Assembly (NCBI GenBank): GCA_029254025.1 | Contig: JAQWYK010000042.1 | Location: 1 to 55,440 of the forward strand | Source: Crocinitomicaceae bacterium | GTDB taxonomy: Bacteria > Bacteroidota > Bacteroidia > Flavobacteriales_D > Crocinitomicaceae | Length of the DNA stretch: 55,440 nt | Direction: 5' to 3' | Shown here: positions 1 through 10,549 of the stretch, piece by piece | Layout of the letters: the number at the start of each line of letters is the position of its first letter | Position numbering within the stretch: the stretch's first letter is position 1 | Notes under the pieces: model-generated | The model's input: the letters and a program-made list of their open reading frames with translations, nothing else | Told to the model about the DNA's origin: nothing | Databases searched by the model: none | Program-made: the position numbers and the translations under genes

Positions 1-1359
<1,359 letters not shown>

Positions 1360-1381
1360 CTATTTGTGAAATAAATTCTCG

Positions 1382-1389
1382 CAAAAGTA
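1382..1389 (-). promoter_or_regulatory. Candidate -7 box for guaB
   Basis: On the minus strand this reads TACTTTTG, a full match to the Bacteroidota sigma-A -7 element TAnnTTTG, 31 bp before the guaB start. No TTG is visible at the expected -33 distance, so this is a half-supported promoter. Confidence 0.4.
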
Positions 1390-1471
1390 GTGATTTTTTT
1401 TCGGAAAGTTATTCTATTGTAAGTTAGTTTTGAACTCTCTTGATCTTTCAGTTTTTTTCTGAACGATTAGA

Positions 1472-2740
1472 TTAAATCTTCCCATACTCCTCAAAAAATC
1501 CAGGAAACGATTTCTTCACGGCTTGCGGGTTTTTGATGGTAAAAGGCACTTGTGCATTTATAGCTAATAAGGCCACAGCCATGGCGATGCGATGATCGTT
1601 GTGAGAATCAAACGATATTTCTTTATCTATCTTCAGCTGTGGATTCCCTTGAATAATCATGGTGTCATTGGCATAATCTAAATCTACAGAGATATTGATT
1701 TTGTTGAACTCTGTTTTTAATGTTACGCCGCGATTACTTTCTTTGTTGGCTAAACGATTTAATCCTTTTATTCTGGTTTCCCCTTTACTATGTGCGGCGA
1801 GCGCTACTAGCGGAGGAAATAAATCAGGACAATCTGTAGCATCAAAATCAAAGGCATTCAATTCATTTTTTTGAATAAAAACCTGTTCATTGGATATCCA
1901 TTTTATCGAAGCCCCCGCTTTTTCTATTGCCAGCAGTATGTCTTTGTCGGCCTGAGAGGAGTTTTTGTTTAGGTTTGAAAGCGTTAATTCTCCTCCAATA
2001 GCAGCAGCAACCGCAAAAAAGGATGCTCCACTCCAATCTCCATCTATGTTGTAGCTTTCTGCTATCGGAAATTGATTCCCAGGAATTTTAAATATAGAAT
2101 AGTTCGTATGCTCAATAGTAATTCCGAAGTCATTTAGAATCTCTAAGGTCATATCAATGTATGGAATCGATTTAAGATTTTTGACATGAATAACTGTATC
2201 CTGATCGATTAAGGGTAAAGCAATTAATAATCCGGTAAGTAGTTGTGAACTTTCTGAGCCATCAACTTCAATCGTTTTGGGTATAGTTTTACCTGAAATG
2301 GTTAGTGGTAAAAATCCATTCTTAGACTCCACCTTCTTGTTGAGCTGTTCTAGTACATCAATCACCATGTCCATTGGTCGCTGAAGGATAGAACCATGTC
2401 CGGTAATCACGATTTCTGTTTCAAATAGCAAGGAAAAGGCACTAAAGAGACGTGCACTCAACCCCGCTTCACCAACATCCAATGTATAGTTCTTTCCTGA
2501 AGAACGTTCAATTCCTTTCTTAATGTGGAGTTCGTTGTTTTCGAGTTGATAGGCACCGCCAAACGCTGTTAAAATCCGCAGAGCTGCAAGAGTATCGTCG
2601 CTCTCTCCATAGTTTTCCAAACGAACGGGTTTTCGACGCAAGCTTGCAATAGCTATGGCGCGTTGGGCATAACTTTTTGAGCAAGGTGCTGTAAAGCTTC
2701 CCTGTACTTGTTTTTTAGGAGACAGTGTTAGTTCACTCAT
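1472..2740 (-). CDS. aroA: 3-phosphoshikimate 1-carboxyvinyltransferase (EPSP synthase)
   Basis: Joins phosphoenolpyruvate to shikimate-3-phosphate in the aromatic amino acid pathway. At 422 residues it has normal length. Visible signatures are the N-terminal substrate loop CSKSYAQRA (residues 20-28), the DVGEAGLSARLFSAF segment in place of the classical NAGTAMRP motif, ESSQLLTGLLIALP, DGDWSGASFF, and the C-terminal SHNDHRIAMA. The first glycine-rich motif differs from the Escherichia coli form (no N-A-G-T-A-M-R). In other groups that divergence goes with low glyphosate sensitivity, but this is inference. It is not evidently in an operon with guaB; a strong terminator lies just upstream of it. 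Confidence 0.95.
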   Translation of the reverse strand: MSELTLSPKKQVQGSFTAPCSKSYAQRAIAIASLRRKPVRLENYGESDDTLAALRILTAFGGAYQLENNELHIKKGIERSSGKNYTLDVGEAGLSARLFSAFSLLFETEIVITGHGSILQRPMDMVIDVLEQLNKKVESKNGFLPLTISGKTIPKTIEVDGSESSQLLTGLLIALPLIDQDTVIHVKNLKSIPYIDMTLEILNDFGITIEHTNYSIFKIPGNQFPIAESYNIDGDWSGASFFAVAAAIGGELTLSNLNKNSSQADKDILLAIEKAGASIKWISNEQVFIQKNELNAFDFDATDCPDLFPPLVALAAHSKGETRIKGLNRLANKESNRGVTLKTEFNKINISVDLDYANDTMIIQGNPQLKIDKEISFDSHNDHRIAMAVALLAINAQVPFTIKNPQAVKKSFPGFFEEYGKI

Positions 2741-2783
2741 ACGGCGAAGTTACGGAAGAATTTTAGGATGAAGGAAGAAAAAT

Positions 2784-2814
2784 AAAAAAGCGTCACTTAG
2801 CTAAAGGTGACGCT
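2784..2814 (-). terminator. Rho-independent terminator after the phosphatase operon
   Basis: On the minus strand AGCGTCAC pairs perfectly with GTGACGCT (2789-2796 with 2807-2814) around a 10-nt loop, followed by six T. It lies 23 bp past the PhoD-like stop and before the aroA start, so it ends the operon coming from 6678. Confidence 0.85.
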
Positions 2815-2836
2815 CTCTCATATTTTTCTTTAGAAA

Positions 2837-4651
2837 TTAAAACTTCACGATTTTATGCACTGTTTGAGATGTTGGCGTTGAAAGGATCAGTGAATAAAGT
2901 CCTGAAGCCAATCCTTCGGTTTGAATTTTTAAATATTCGCTACCTCCAGCAACAGGAACTTCTTTTAAGTGAAAAACGACCTTTCCGCTCAAGTCTAGAA
3001 TGGAGACTTCTACCTCTTGTGCTTTCGTAGCCCCCATATGGAGAATGAAGTAACTGTTGAACGGATTTGGATAAACGCCAAATATTTCCAACGCCTCAGG
3101 CTGGTTCCCCTCAAGGTTTAGAACAGGTGCCGGAATACAAAAGTTGGAAGCAAAGCTAGGTATACTTTCTTCGCGCAAAAACCGTTCTTGATCATTGACA
3201 TAGTAAGCCTTAGCAAAAGATTGGCTATTTCCAGGTGTGTTTACATCATCCATAAAATACCATTCAGATTGCGCTCGATCTTTGGTTACATCCAAAATAA
3301 TGTATCCTTTTTCCGTTAAGTCGGCCCATTTGATATGACTGTTCATCGATTGAATCAGACTTACTCCAAAACCAATTGGAAACCCAGGTGACGTAACGCT
3401 TGTTGCCACAAATTCAACACCCCCAGAATTAGTTCCCGTGGAGCTAATATATCCAGCCATAGGGATATCATTGGCCCAAGAGGTATGGATGTCTCCTGTT
3501 AGAACAACCACATTCGGAATGTCATTAGAAATAATATAGTTGAGTAAATGATTCCGTTCATAGTTGTACCCGTCCCATTGATCGGGGTTCAAAGGAGTTC
3601 CAAATGCTTCCAACGGAGCCATCATAACCTGTTGACCAAGTATGTTCCATTGCGCTGTACTCGCCAGTAATTCTGATTTTAACCACGTAAGTTGCGTTTC
3701 ACCGAGCAATGAACGTGTTGGACTGTCTATATCGGAGGATGTCGCACCGACTTGTTCGTCACGTCCTTCTAATCGAGTATCCAGCATATATAGATTGATG
3801 AGGTCGCCATATTCTATTTTGCGGTAAATTGATGAGTCATTGCTTTCGCGAATAGGCAACCATTCAAAATATGCTTTTTTAGCGTTATTTTTACGATCAA
3901 TCCACGCGCCTTGAGCTGCCGCGTCATGATTTTCAGCGCCGTCATACCAAGCATCATTCGCCGATTCATGATCGTCCCATACACAGATAAACGGATATTG
4001 TTGATGTATGCGCTGTAAGTCGGTATCCAATCGGTAATGGCTGTAACGCAAGCGATAATCGTCAAGAGTTACAATTTCATGTAATGGTTCATGGGTGCGA
4101 TCTGCAATATTTGCACTATATCCTCCTGCTGCATATTCATAAATATAGTCTCCTAAGTGTAGCACTGCATTCACATCGTTTCGCTCTGCAATAGCGCGAT
4201 AGGCATTAAAGTATCCATATTCGTAATTGGAGCACGACACAACAGCAAAACGGACATTTTCATTGTCTCCTAAGTCGGCAGTAATAGCTCTTCCAGGTAC
4301 GGAATATTTTCCGTCTACTTCAAAGCCGTAGTAATAACAGGTCGAAGGATTGAGCCCGGAAACGTCCACTTTTACTGTGTAATCACGGCTCTGACTAGTG
4401 TAGAAATAACCACTATTTACGAGATTATTGAGTAGCGTATCGGTAGCAATACGCCAATTTACACGAATAGAGTCGCTGTTGATTTCCTCGGGTGTAACGC
4501 GTGTCCAAATAATCACACGATCATGCAAGGGGTCACCTGAAGCCACTCCGTGATAAAATGGAGCATGTACAGTTTTAAGTACGTTTCGCTCCTTTTGTGC
4601 GACAGCAAAGATCGAAATGAGCAATAGAAGAAGTGAGGGTAGGATTTTCAT
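2837..4651 (-). CDS. Secreted PhoD-like alkaline phosphatase with T9SS sorting domain
   Basis: Predicted exported phosphomonoesterase or diesterase that releases phosphate from organic esters. Residues 1-18 form a signal peptide ending AVA-Q. The PhoD N-terminal part (HGVASGDPLHDRVIIWTRV) is followed by the metallophosphoesterase core: VSCSNYEYGYFNAY, LHLGDYIYEY, WDDHESANDAW and LTGDIHTSW supply the metal ligands expected for the Fe/Ca PhoD fold. The last 80 or so residues (from about VYPNPFNSYF to HKIVKF) are a type A T9SS C-terminal sorting domain, so the enzyme should be secreted or surface-bound. It is last in an operon, 9 bp after a second phosphatase. Substrate cannot be read from the sequence. 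Confidence 0.9.
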   Translation of the reverse strand: MKILPSLLLLLISIFAVAQKERNVLKTVHAPFYHGVASGDPLHDRVIIWTRVTPEEINSDSIRVNWRIATDTLLNNLVNSGYFYTSQSRDYTVKVDVSGLNPSTCYYYGFEVDGKYSVPGRAITADLGDNENVRFAVVSCSNYEYGYFNAYRAIAERNDVNAVLHLGDYIYEYAAGGYSANIADRTHEPLHEIVTLDDYRLRYSHYRLDTDLQRIHQQYPFICVWDDHESANDAWYDGAENHDAAAQGAWIDRKNNAKKAYFEWLPIRESNDSSIYRKIEYGDLINLYMLDTRLEGRDEQVGATSSDIDSPTRSLLGETQLTWLKSELLASTAQWNILGQQVMMAPLEAFGTPLNPDQWDGYNYERNHLLNYIISNDIPNVVVLTGDIHTSWANDIPMAGYISSTGTNSGGVEFVATSVTSPGFPIGFGVSLIQSMNSHIKWADLTEKGYIILDVTKDRAQSEWYFMDDVNTPGNSQSFAKAYYVNDQERFLREESIPSFASNFCIPAPVLNLEGNQPEALEIFGVYPNPFNSYFILHMGATKAQEVEVSILDLSGKVVFHLKEVPVAGGSEYLKIQTEGLASGLYSLILSTPTSQTVHKIVKF

Positions 4652-4660
4652 GTTGTCTTA

Positions 4661-6262
4661 TTATTCTTTGATTATTTTAATAGATTGAACGGAGCCATCC
4701 TCCTCTGTGATATAAATATAGTTTACTCCTGAACAAGACGCCGTGAGATCGACAGTATGACTTTTTGTCGAGACTATCTCGGAACTACATAATTTTCCGA
4801 GGCTGCTGTAGAGTTCTACTTTGACATTAGAGACTTCTTGAGGGAATTCGAGAACAACTTCATCTATTGCTGGATTAGGGAAAACATGGATTTTATTCAG
4901 GTCATTCTCGTCAGGGGTTGATAAGGTTGTGTTTTTGATAATAATCATTTCTCCTGTTGCAGGAGACCAAACACTGGCATTATTGGGAAGGTTTCCTCCT
5001 AAATTGTCACTCGTGTTTTCGGTTACGGCATTCACATTTTCAAACTTTACGCACTGAATTGTAGTGCTGTCTTGGTTCACTTTAACAAAGAAGAAACTAT
5101 CAAATACCCCCTGGTCGCGTACGTAAGGTTTTTTATTAGCGCCAGGAAAGTCAAGCTCCCGATGAGGGGCGCCCCATTGACCTTCCCCTATGTAAACAAT
5201 ACCATCGGGGTCTGGAACGAAGTCAGTTTTTATTGCATTTGCTTTGCAGGGGTATGTCCATTTTGTGACATGTGAGTGAGATTCGGAAACCATTCGGATG
5301 TTATGTTGTTCGAAGAGGTTCACCCAACAATCCATTTGCTCCTGCACTAACCCATAACCATTCCCCATGGAGAAAGTAGAAATGTGGTACTGCGCAAATT
5401 TCCAAAAGGGTTCTGTTGCCCCACCAGTGGAGTGCATGTTAAGGTCGTTTTGAAACCAAAGGAGTTGATTGGTCCCTGTGCATGCATTCATTTCTGAATT
5501 CAAAAAGTACAAACGCAACAATCCGCCGTTTATGTTAAGAGCATAATATTCCTCTTCTGGAACATCGAACATGTGAAAGTTGTCTTGATTATTTTCGTGG
5601 TTTCCTTGAGTGTGCATGGTAGGATACATTCTCCCATCAGAAGAAATGGTCAGTTGCCAATCGTTCAACCATTGGTCCCATTCGTTGAATGTATTAGATG
5701 TAATTTGATTCATGACAAAATCACCATTAAACGCTACAAAGTCAGGACGGATTTTAGACACAAGGATATTGCCTTCTCTGCGTTTGTCGAGGCAATTTCC
5801 ACTTGGGCAATCTTCGACATATAATCCGAATACCTTAAATCCATCGCGCGAATCACCTCCGGTGATATACGAAACTGGGTCATTAGGATTGTCTGAAAGG
5901 GTTCTAAATTTGTAACGTGCACTGACCTGACCAGCAATATCGTAGATAACGAAGTAATACATGGTATTCGGTGTTAACCCTGTTAAACGCGCGAATTTTC
6001 TGTTGTGTCCGTGAGCATTCCCTATGCGATCTACACCCTTTGTAAGCGGATACGCGGTGTGATTTGTACCTTCATCAACTGTTCCGTAATGCACAGTTCC
6101 ATCATCCCCTGACCATCCTATAACAATGGTAGATGCGGGGTCATCTCGAAAAGTGAGGGTGTATTGCCCTGTGTTGGCATAAAGTGTTATGTGAACAAAG
6201 CACAACAAAAAAGTAGTGATTCGAAGTATGGTTGTTCTGATCAAGTAGTGTTTCTTATTCAT
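4661..6262 (-). CDS. Secreted purple-acid-phosphatase-like metallophosphoesterase, T9SS sorting domain
   Basis: Predicted secreted phosphohydrolase. After a signal peptide (hydrophobic stretch about residues 8-28) comes a fibronectin-like PAP N-terminal domain (ASTIVIGWSGDDG through LTPNTMYYFVIYD). The calcineurin-like core then shows GGDSRDG, FNGDFV, TQGNHENNQDN and SESHSHVTKW, the GD/GNH/H ligand pattern of metallophosphoesterases. The C-terminus (VFPNPAIDEVVLEF to SIKIIKE) is a type A T9SS sorting domain. Start set at MNKKHYLIR: it has AAAGGA six bases upstream and begins 2 bp after the preceding stop. A longer in-frame start at 6298 would overlap the upstream gene and lengthen the N-terminus before the signal peptide. 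It shares only the broad phosphatase role with its PhoD neighbour, not the fold. Confidence 0.85.
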   Translation of the reverse strand: MNKKHYLIRTTILRITTFLLCFVHITLYANTGQYTLTFRDDPASTIVIGWSGDDGTVHYGTVDEGTNHTAYPLTKGVDRIGNAHGHNRKFARLTGLTPNTMYYFVIYDIAGQVSARYKFRTLSDNPNDPVSYITGGDSRDGFKVFGLYVEDCPSGNCLDKRREGNILVSKIRPDFVAFNGDFVMNQITSNTFNEWDQWLNDWQLTISSDGRMYPTMHTQGNHENNQDNFHMFDVPEEEYYALNINGGLLRLYFLNSEMNACTGTNQLLWFQNDLNMHSTGGATEPFWKFAQYHISTFSMGNGYGLVQEQMDCWVNLFEQHNIRMVSESHSHVTKWTYPCKANAIKTDFVPDPDGIVYIGEGQWGAPHRELDFPGANKKPYVRDQGVFDSFFFVKVNQDSTTIQCVKFENVNAVTENTSDNLGGNLPNNASVWSPATGEMIIIKNTTLSTPDENDLNKIHVFPNPAIDEVVLEFPQEVSNVKVELYSSLGKLCSSEIVSTKSHTVDLTASCSGVNYIYITEEDGSVQSIKIIKE

Positions 6263-6264
6263 GT

Positions 6265-6678
6265 TTAGTCCTTTATTATGTCTCGAATGGTGAACCAACC
6301 CTTAAAAGAGTTAGGCCATCCTTGTAATAATAATAATGCTAGTGGGGTTGTCCAATTCGCTCCTCGTTCTATGAAATCCCAGATAGGATAACCTGTTAAG
6401 GGACGTATAAGTGCTGCAGAAAAAGCCCAAAGTGCTGCCCAAAAAAGTAGTATTCGAATGGGGTAAAACAATACGGCGGCCGCAACAACAAAATCGAGTA
6501 TTCCAATCAACGGCATGACTATGATAGCTGAGGTTTCTGAAAATCCTACATAAGTAAGAAATGGGATCCAGTCAGTTTTTACGCTCAGCGCAAAAACACC
6601 ATGACCAACAAAAGTGAGTGCAACTCCGATTCGTAGAATGTAGCTGATTTCATTTTTTTGTTGTTGTAATTTAGTCAT
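6265..6678 (-). CDS. Small DoxX-like integral membrane protein
   Basis: A 137-residue protein with about four hydrophobic helices (near 15-32, 46-68, 71-90 and 105-120). The start RIGVALTFVGHGVFAL and the spacing of helices resemble the DoxX/DoxD superfamily. The match is by eye only, and members of that superfamily have no uniform function. It is first in the operon ahead of the two secreted phosphatases, with 2 bp to the next gene, so it is almost certainly co-transcribed with them. A role in the membrane linked to phosphate scavenging is possible but not shown. Confidence 0.6.
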   Translation of the reverse strand: MTKLQQQKNEISYILRIGVALTFVGHGVFALSVKTDWIPFLTYVGFSETSAIIVMPLIGILDFVVAAAVLFYPIRILLFWAALWAFSAALIRPLTGYPIWDFIERGANWTTPLALLLLQGWPNSFKGWFTIRDIIKD

Positions 6679-6751
6679 TAATGTCGTACTAGCTTTCCTG
6701 CAAAATTAGTGTACTCGTTTTAGATTTAAATGAAGAAATTATTAATTTTCT

Positions 6752-6778
6752 CAAAAAGAGGGAGTCATTCTCTTTGAA
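6752..6778 (-). terminator. Weak hairpin after ssb
   Basis: On the minus strand AAAGAG pairs with CTCTTT across a short loop, with a short T stretch after it. It sits 18 bp past the ssb stop. The stem is short, so this is a tentative terminator. Confidence 0.3.
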
Positions 6779-6795
6779 TAAGTCATTTTTGCTAA

Positions 6796-7227
6796 TTAAA
6801 AGTCTTCTTCACTCATAGTGAAGTCGTCTAGTTCATCGGCGAAGTCATCTAAGTCTGTGTAGTCATCATTTTCTGTGCCTGGACTTTTGCTTGGTCGTAG
6901 AATATTAGTTTTGGAAATATTTAAACGAATTTCTGTTTTAATCGTTCCGTCATCTTGCGGATAAGCTTTTGCAAAAGGAGTTCCTGTTAATTCTACTAAT
7001 GCACCACTCTTTAGGAAGTCCAAAATCCGCATATTTGCGCCTTCTTTTTTCCAAATTGTGCAATTGACCCAAGTTGTTTTTGTTCGGGATTCTCCTGATC
7101 GTTTGTCTCTCCAGTTTTTGTTGTGAGCGACTGGAAAATTAATAGCAATCACCCCTCTTTCCATGGTGCGAACCGAAGCATTTCTTCCAATGTTTCCAAT
7201 CAAGCGTGTTTCAAATACAGTAGCCAT
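6796..7227 (-). CDS. ssb: Single-stranded DNA-binding protein
   Basis: Binds single-stranded DNA in replication, recombination and repair. The 143 residues hold one OB-fold (residues about 4-110): LIGNIGRNASVRT, AINFPVAHNKNW, TTWVNCTIWKKEGANMRILDFLKSG and VELTGTPFAKAY. A short acidic tail follows, ending SEEDF. The usual C-terminal tip that recruits partner proteins is DDDIPF-like; here the acidic run and final Phe remain but the Ile-Pro is missing. The gene is alone on its strand interval, with an O-antigen ligase upstream in the same direction but 114 bp away. Confidence 0.93.
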   Translation of the reverse strand: MATVFETRLIGNIGRNASVRTMERGVIAINFPVAHNKNWRDKRSGESRTKTTWVNCTIWKKEGANMRILDFLKSGALVELTGTPFAKAYPQDDGTIKTEIRLNISKTNILRPSKSPGTENDDYTDLDDFADELDDFTMSEEDF

Positions 7228-7341
7228 TGTAATTTTGATTAAGTCAATAAATATGAAATCATCAAACTAATATAGCGAATTCATAGTAGGTTCTACTCAT
7301 AACGCATAAAATAAATGAAGGTCCTTTGTAAAAATGAATGG

Positions 7342-8898
7342 TTAAATTTCTCTCTTGGAACCAAACGCGGGCAATAATCCAATGAAAAAAGCAACGAAAG
7401 TAACACCTTGCTGAGTTTCTAATGTGTCTTCGGGGAGAAATGAGGCAATGGTGATTATGCCAAAGCATAATGCAATTAACGACTTGTTCGAAATTGCCTG
7501 AAATACTAATTGCCAAGAAAAAAGTAGGAGAAGTATGAGGCCAAGTATTCCAAAGCTCACCCAAAATGTCATATATTGGTTATGTGCTCTATTGCGATGG
7601 TTTTCTGCTAAATCTGTGTCAATAGCTCGGTATGCTTGGTTGAATTGCTGTTGCACATCCCCAGTTCCGACACCAATCAACCAGTTTTTTTTGAGAATAT
7701 AAATGCTAGCTTTCCAGTGTTCGAATCGCTGCAGGAGAGAATGGCCGGAAGAATGGCCTCCTGCCAAGTAGTATTGGATTTGATGCTTGATGCCGTCTAG
7801 GCGCGCTGTTAGCGGACTCTCAACATAACGATATGAGGGTATTCCTTGTTCAATATTTCGAATATCTTTCTTGCTTAGTCGTTCAAATCCCTCTGCGTCT
7901 TTTCGGAGTCCTTTTGAGGTCATATACCGTATGAGGGTACCCATCAGTTCTTGTCCCTTCAGATCCAATGAATCATGTGGTATGTTAGATTTTTTGTTCC
8001 ATTCGTACGCCAGTTCTTCTTCTTGAATATATAGCATCACATAATGTCCATTTTCTTGAATGTGCAATGTAGTATCGTGATAATAATTATTGCCTAAGGA
8101 AGTTCTGGTCTCCAAATGTTCAAAGGATTCGGCAGTTTGACTTGGCTTTAATTCTAAATAAATGAAAAAGACAAACCCAGCTAAACTGGTGGCGAATGTT
8201 AAAAGTAAAAGTGTTTTTAAACGTTTTGAATTCAGTTTAAATATGTAATAAATAGATAAAGCGAATACCAAGAAAAATGCTGCGAAATACACGCTCATGA
8301 CTTGAGCAACAAAAGTGTAGAAAAGCAACCAAAGACCAATTAAAGCCCAGATCCATGTTAGGATGTTTCGGATATTGACCTTCGAAAATGCAATGATAAC
8401 ACCGAATAATACAAGTAATCCGTATCGTATATGCGATCCGAACAACGAAAGAAATCGTATATCAGTTCCATCTGTAAAGTGGTTACGGAAATAAAAAGTA
8501 CTTAAATTAAGTGTGGAAGTAATCAGTAATGAAACGAGGAGCCCATTGAGAACTATCGGTAAAAACTCTTTTTCAAGCGGTCGTGCAAGTAGTGCCAAAG
8601 GTATGATAAGTAATGGAAGTTTAGATCGAATATCTCCAAACGCATAGGAATAATCTTCACTCCACAAGATACCGATAAAATGCAAAATAAATATACCTGC
8701 TATTGATAAGAAAAGTGTGTTTCGTTTCAGCCTGCCCAGATAACTTCGATAGTCCGCCTCGAAGACAATATTACTGATGACCCAAATTGTTCCAATTGAC
8801 ATAACGACTTTGTTCAATGGTAGTCCTACACCAATCAACAAGCATCCTACAAAATGCAGGTATTTGTGTGCTGATGGATGGAACCACTTATTGAACAT
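7342..8898 (-). CDS. O-antigen ligase/polymerase family membrane protein
   Basis: Predicted Wzy/WaaL-type enzyme that polymerises or ligates surface polysaccharide at the periplasmic face. It has 518 residues, about ten hydrophobic helices, and one large soluble loop (about residues 255-400) late in the protein. The loop ends in the family pattern RFEHWKASIYILKKNWLIGVGTG and is followed by HNQYMTFWVSFG. Ligases and polymerases of this clan cannot be separated by sequence reading. No other glycan genes are nearby, so its polysaccharide is unknown. The gene starts 22 bp after the S41 protease stop and may be co-transcribed with it and rnpA. Confidence 0.85.
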   Translation of the reverse strand: MFNKWFHPSAHKYLHFVGCLLIGVGLPLNKVVMSIGTIWVISNIVFEADYRSYLGRLKRNTLFLSIAGIFILHFIGILWSEDYSYAFGDIRSKLPLLIIPLALLARPLEKEFLPIVLNGLLVSLLITSTLNLSTFYFRNHFTDGTDIRFLSLFGSHIRYGLLVLFGVIIAFSKVNIRNILTWIWALIGLWLLFYTFVAQVMSVYFAAFFLVFALSIYYIFKLNSKRLKTLLLLTFATSLAGFVFFIYLELKPSQTAESFEHLETRTSLGNNYYHDTTLHIQENGHYVMLYIQEEELAYEWNKKSNIPHDSLDLKGQELMGTLIRYMTSKGLRKDAEGFERLSKKDIRNIEQGIPSYRYVESPLTARLDGIKHQIQYYLAGGHSSGHSLLQRFEHWKASIYILKKNWLIGVGTGDVQQQFNQAYRAIDTDLAENHRNRAHNQYMTFWVSFGILGLILLLLFSWQLVFQAISNKSLIALCFGIITIASFLPEDTLETQQGVTFVAFFIGLLPAFGSKREI

Positions 8899-8920
8899 GT
8901 CTTTATAGCTTCAGCGAGAG

Positions 8921-10546
8921 TTAAAGGTGAAGAATTTTCTTATACTTTGTTTCATTATTTAGGATGTCGATGGCCTTTTTCAGTGAGTTGTCATCTTTAA
9001 AAGAATGTAAGATTCGCCCATTTTGATAATAGTAGCGCGAAATAATTTCATTTTCCAAAATATCGATGAGTTGATCCTTGAAAAGTTCTAAATCTTTTTC
9101 TTTCGATGCCCTCACTTTCTTCATTAATGCATCGTATTCGCCTTGGATAGCGGCATCATATCCTTCTTTCTTCGCCATCTCCAACATTTTTTTAAGCATT
9201 TCTTCTGAAGCTGTAGAATATTCTACTTCGCTTTCCATTACGTACTTCTTGAATGCATTATAGTCTGCTTCGGAAAGTTTGAATTCTTCCGGTGATGCGA
9301 TTGATTCATGCTTGTTTTGGTACTGCGTTGAGAAGTCAAAAATGATATTATTGATCATCAATACTGCTGTTAGTCTTCCCAAATCTTCTCCTTCAACTTT
9401 AATGTCGGGCTCGATTCCTCTTCCATCAATAACGTCACGACCATTTTTCGTTGTGAAGATTGTAATGAGCGAATCAGGAACTTCTTCTACTTTCCCTTCG
9501 TTTTTAGCATAGTAATCCAGTTTCTGCACACAGCGACCAGATGGTGTGTAGTATTTAGCGATGGTCAACTTCATTTTTGAACCATATTTAAGGTCGATGG
9601 TGCGCTGAACGAGCCCTTTACCAAATGATGTTCGTCCTACGATTACAGCCCGATCGAGATCTTGCAGAGAACCTGCCACAATTTCGGAGGCGGAAGCCGA
9701 GTTCTCATCAATCAACACAACAACTGGGATGTCTTGATTTATTGGTTCATTGCGCGTTGCATAAACCCTGTTTTCTTCAACTATCCGCGATTTGGTACTT
9801 ACAATAGGTTCGTTTTTTGGAACGAACATGTTCACGATATCGACGGACTCGATCAGCAATCCACCTCCATTTCCGCGGAGGTCTAGGATGAGTTTTTCCA
9901 TGCCTTCACTTTGCAATAAGGCATAAGCATCTATGACGCTTTTGGATGCCGTTTGCGTAAATGAACTGAGGTTGATGTAGCCAATCTTGTCATCAACCAT
10001 TCCGGAGTATGGAATATCTGGTAGTTTAATTTCGTCGCGTTTCACTTCCACTTTCCCTACTCCAACAAAGGGTCGTTCGTATTCCACTTCAATACTTGTT
10101 CCCTTTGTGCCTTTTAATGCTTGAGAAACTTCGTCGGTTGGCTTATCTTTCATCGAGCGCCCGTCAATTGAAAGAATTTTATCTCCGGCCTTTAATCCGG
10201 CAACTTGTGCAGGGTTTCCTTCATAAGGTTCGCTAATGATTACATATTCGTCGACTTTACGAATCAAAGCACCAATTCCACCATATTGACCAGTGGTCAT
10301 CATCCGGTAGTCTTCCATGTTGGCTTCATGATAGTAAACCGTGTAAGGATCTAATTCATTCAGCATGGCATCAATTCCTGCTTTCGAAATTGCCCCGATT
10401 TCAGGCGTCTCGACATAGTATTTTTCTAAGTTGAGGTAAATTAAATTGTATAAATCAAGATTCTTTACAACTTCAAAGCCGTTGGATTGAGCAATAGATT
10501 GAAATGTGAAAAGAATGGAGAAAAATGTAATTTTTAACGCCTTCAT
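8921..10546 (-). CDS. C-terminal processing peptidase, S41 family
   Basis: Exported serine protease that trims the C-termini of envelope proteins. Signal peptide in residues 1-19. An N-terminal helical region (LDPYTVYYHEANMEDY) is followed by a PDZ domain (about 85-165: GLKAGDKILSIDGRSM) and the S41 catalytic core. That core shows LDLRGNGGG, the serine-bearing ENSASASEIVAGSLQD, and the catalytic lysine in GRTSFGKGLVQ. The region after about 400 is a charged helical extension common in Bacteroidota members. It begins 3 bp after the rnpA stop, a tight operon that also recurs in related genomes as far as I know. Confidence 0.93.
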   Translation of the reverse strand: MKALKITFFSILFTFQSIAQSNGFEVVKNLDLYNLIYLNLEKYYVETPEIGAISKAGIDAMLNELDPYTVYYHEANMEDYRMMTTGQYGGIGALIRKVDEYVIISEPYEGNPAQVAGLKAGDKILSIDGRSMKDKPTDEVSQALKGTKGTSIEVEYERPFVGVGKVEVKRDEIKLPDIPYSGMVDDKIGYINLSSFTQTASKSVIDAYALLQSEGMEKLILDLRGNGGGLLIESVDIVNMFVPKNEPIVSTKSRIVEENRVYATRNEPINQDIPVVVLIDENSASASEIVAGSLQDLDRAVIVGRTSFGKGLVQRTIDLKYGSKMKLTIAKYYTPSGRCVQKLDYYAKNEGKVEEVPDSLITIFTTKNGRDVIDGRGIEPDIKVEGEDLGRLTAVLMINNIIFDFSTQYQNKHESIASPEEFKLSEADYNAFKKYVMESEVEYSTASEEMLKKMLEMAKKEGYDAAIQGEYDALMKKVRASKEKDLELFKDQLIDILENEIISRYYYQNGRILHSFKDDNSLKKAIDILNNETKYKKILHL

Positions 10547-10549
10547 AGA

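Noticed and set aside
1447-1463. Hairpin TTCAG-T7-CTGAA between guaB and aroA
   Set aside because: Stem of only five pairs, no T run after it on the aroA strand; not enough for a terminator call.
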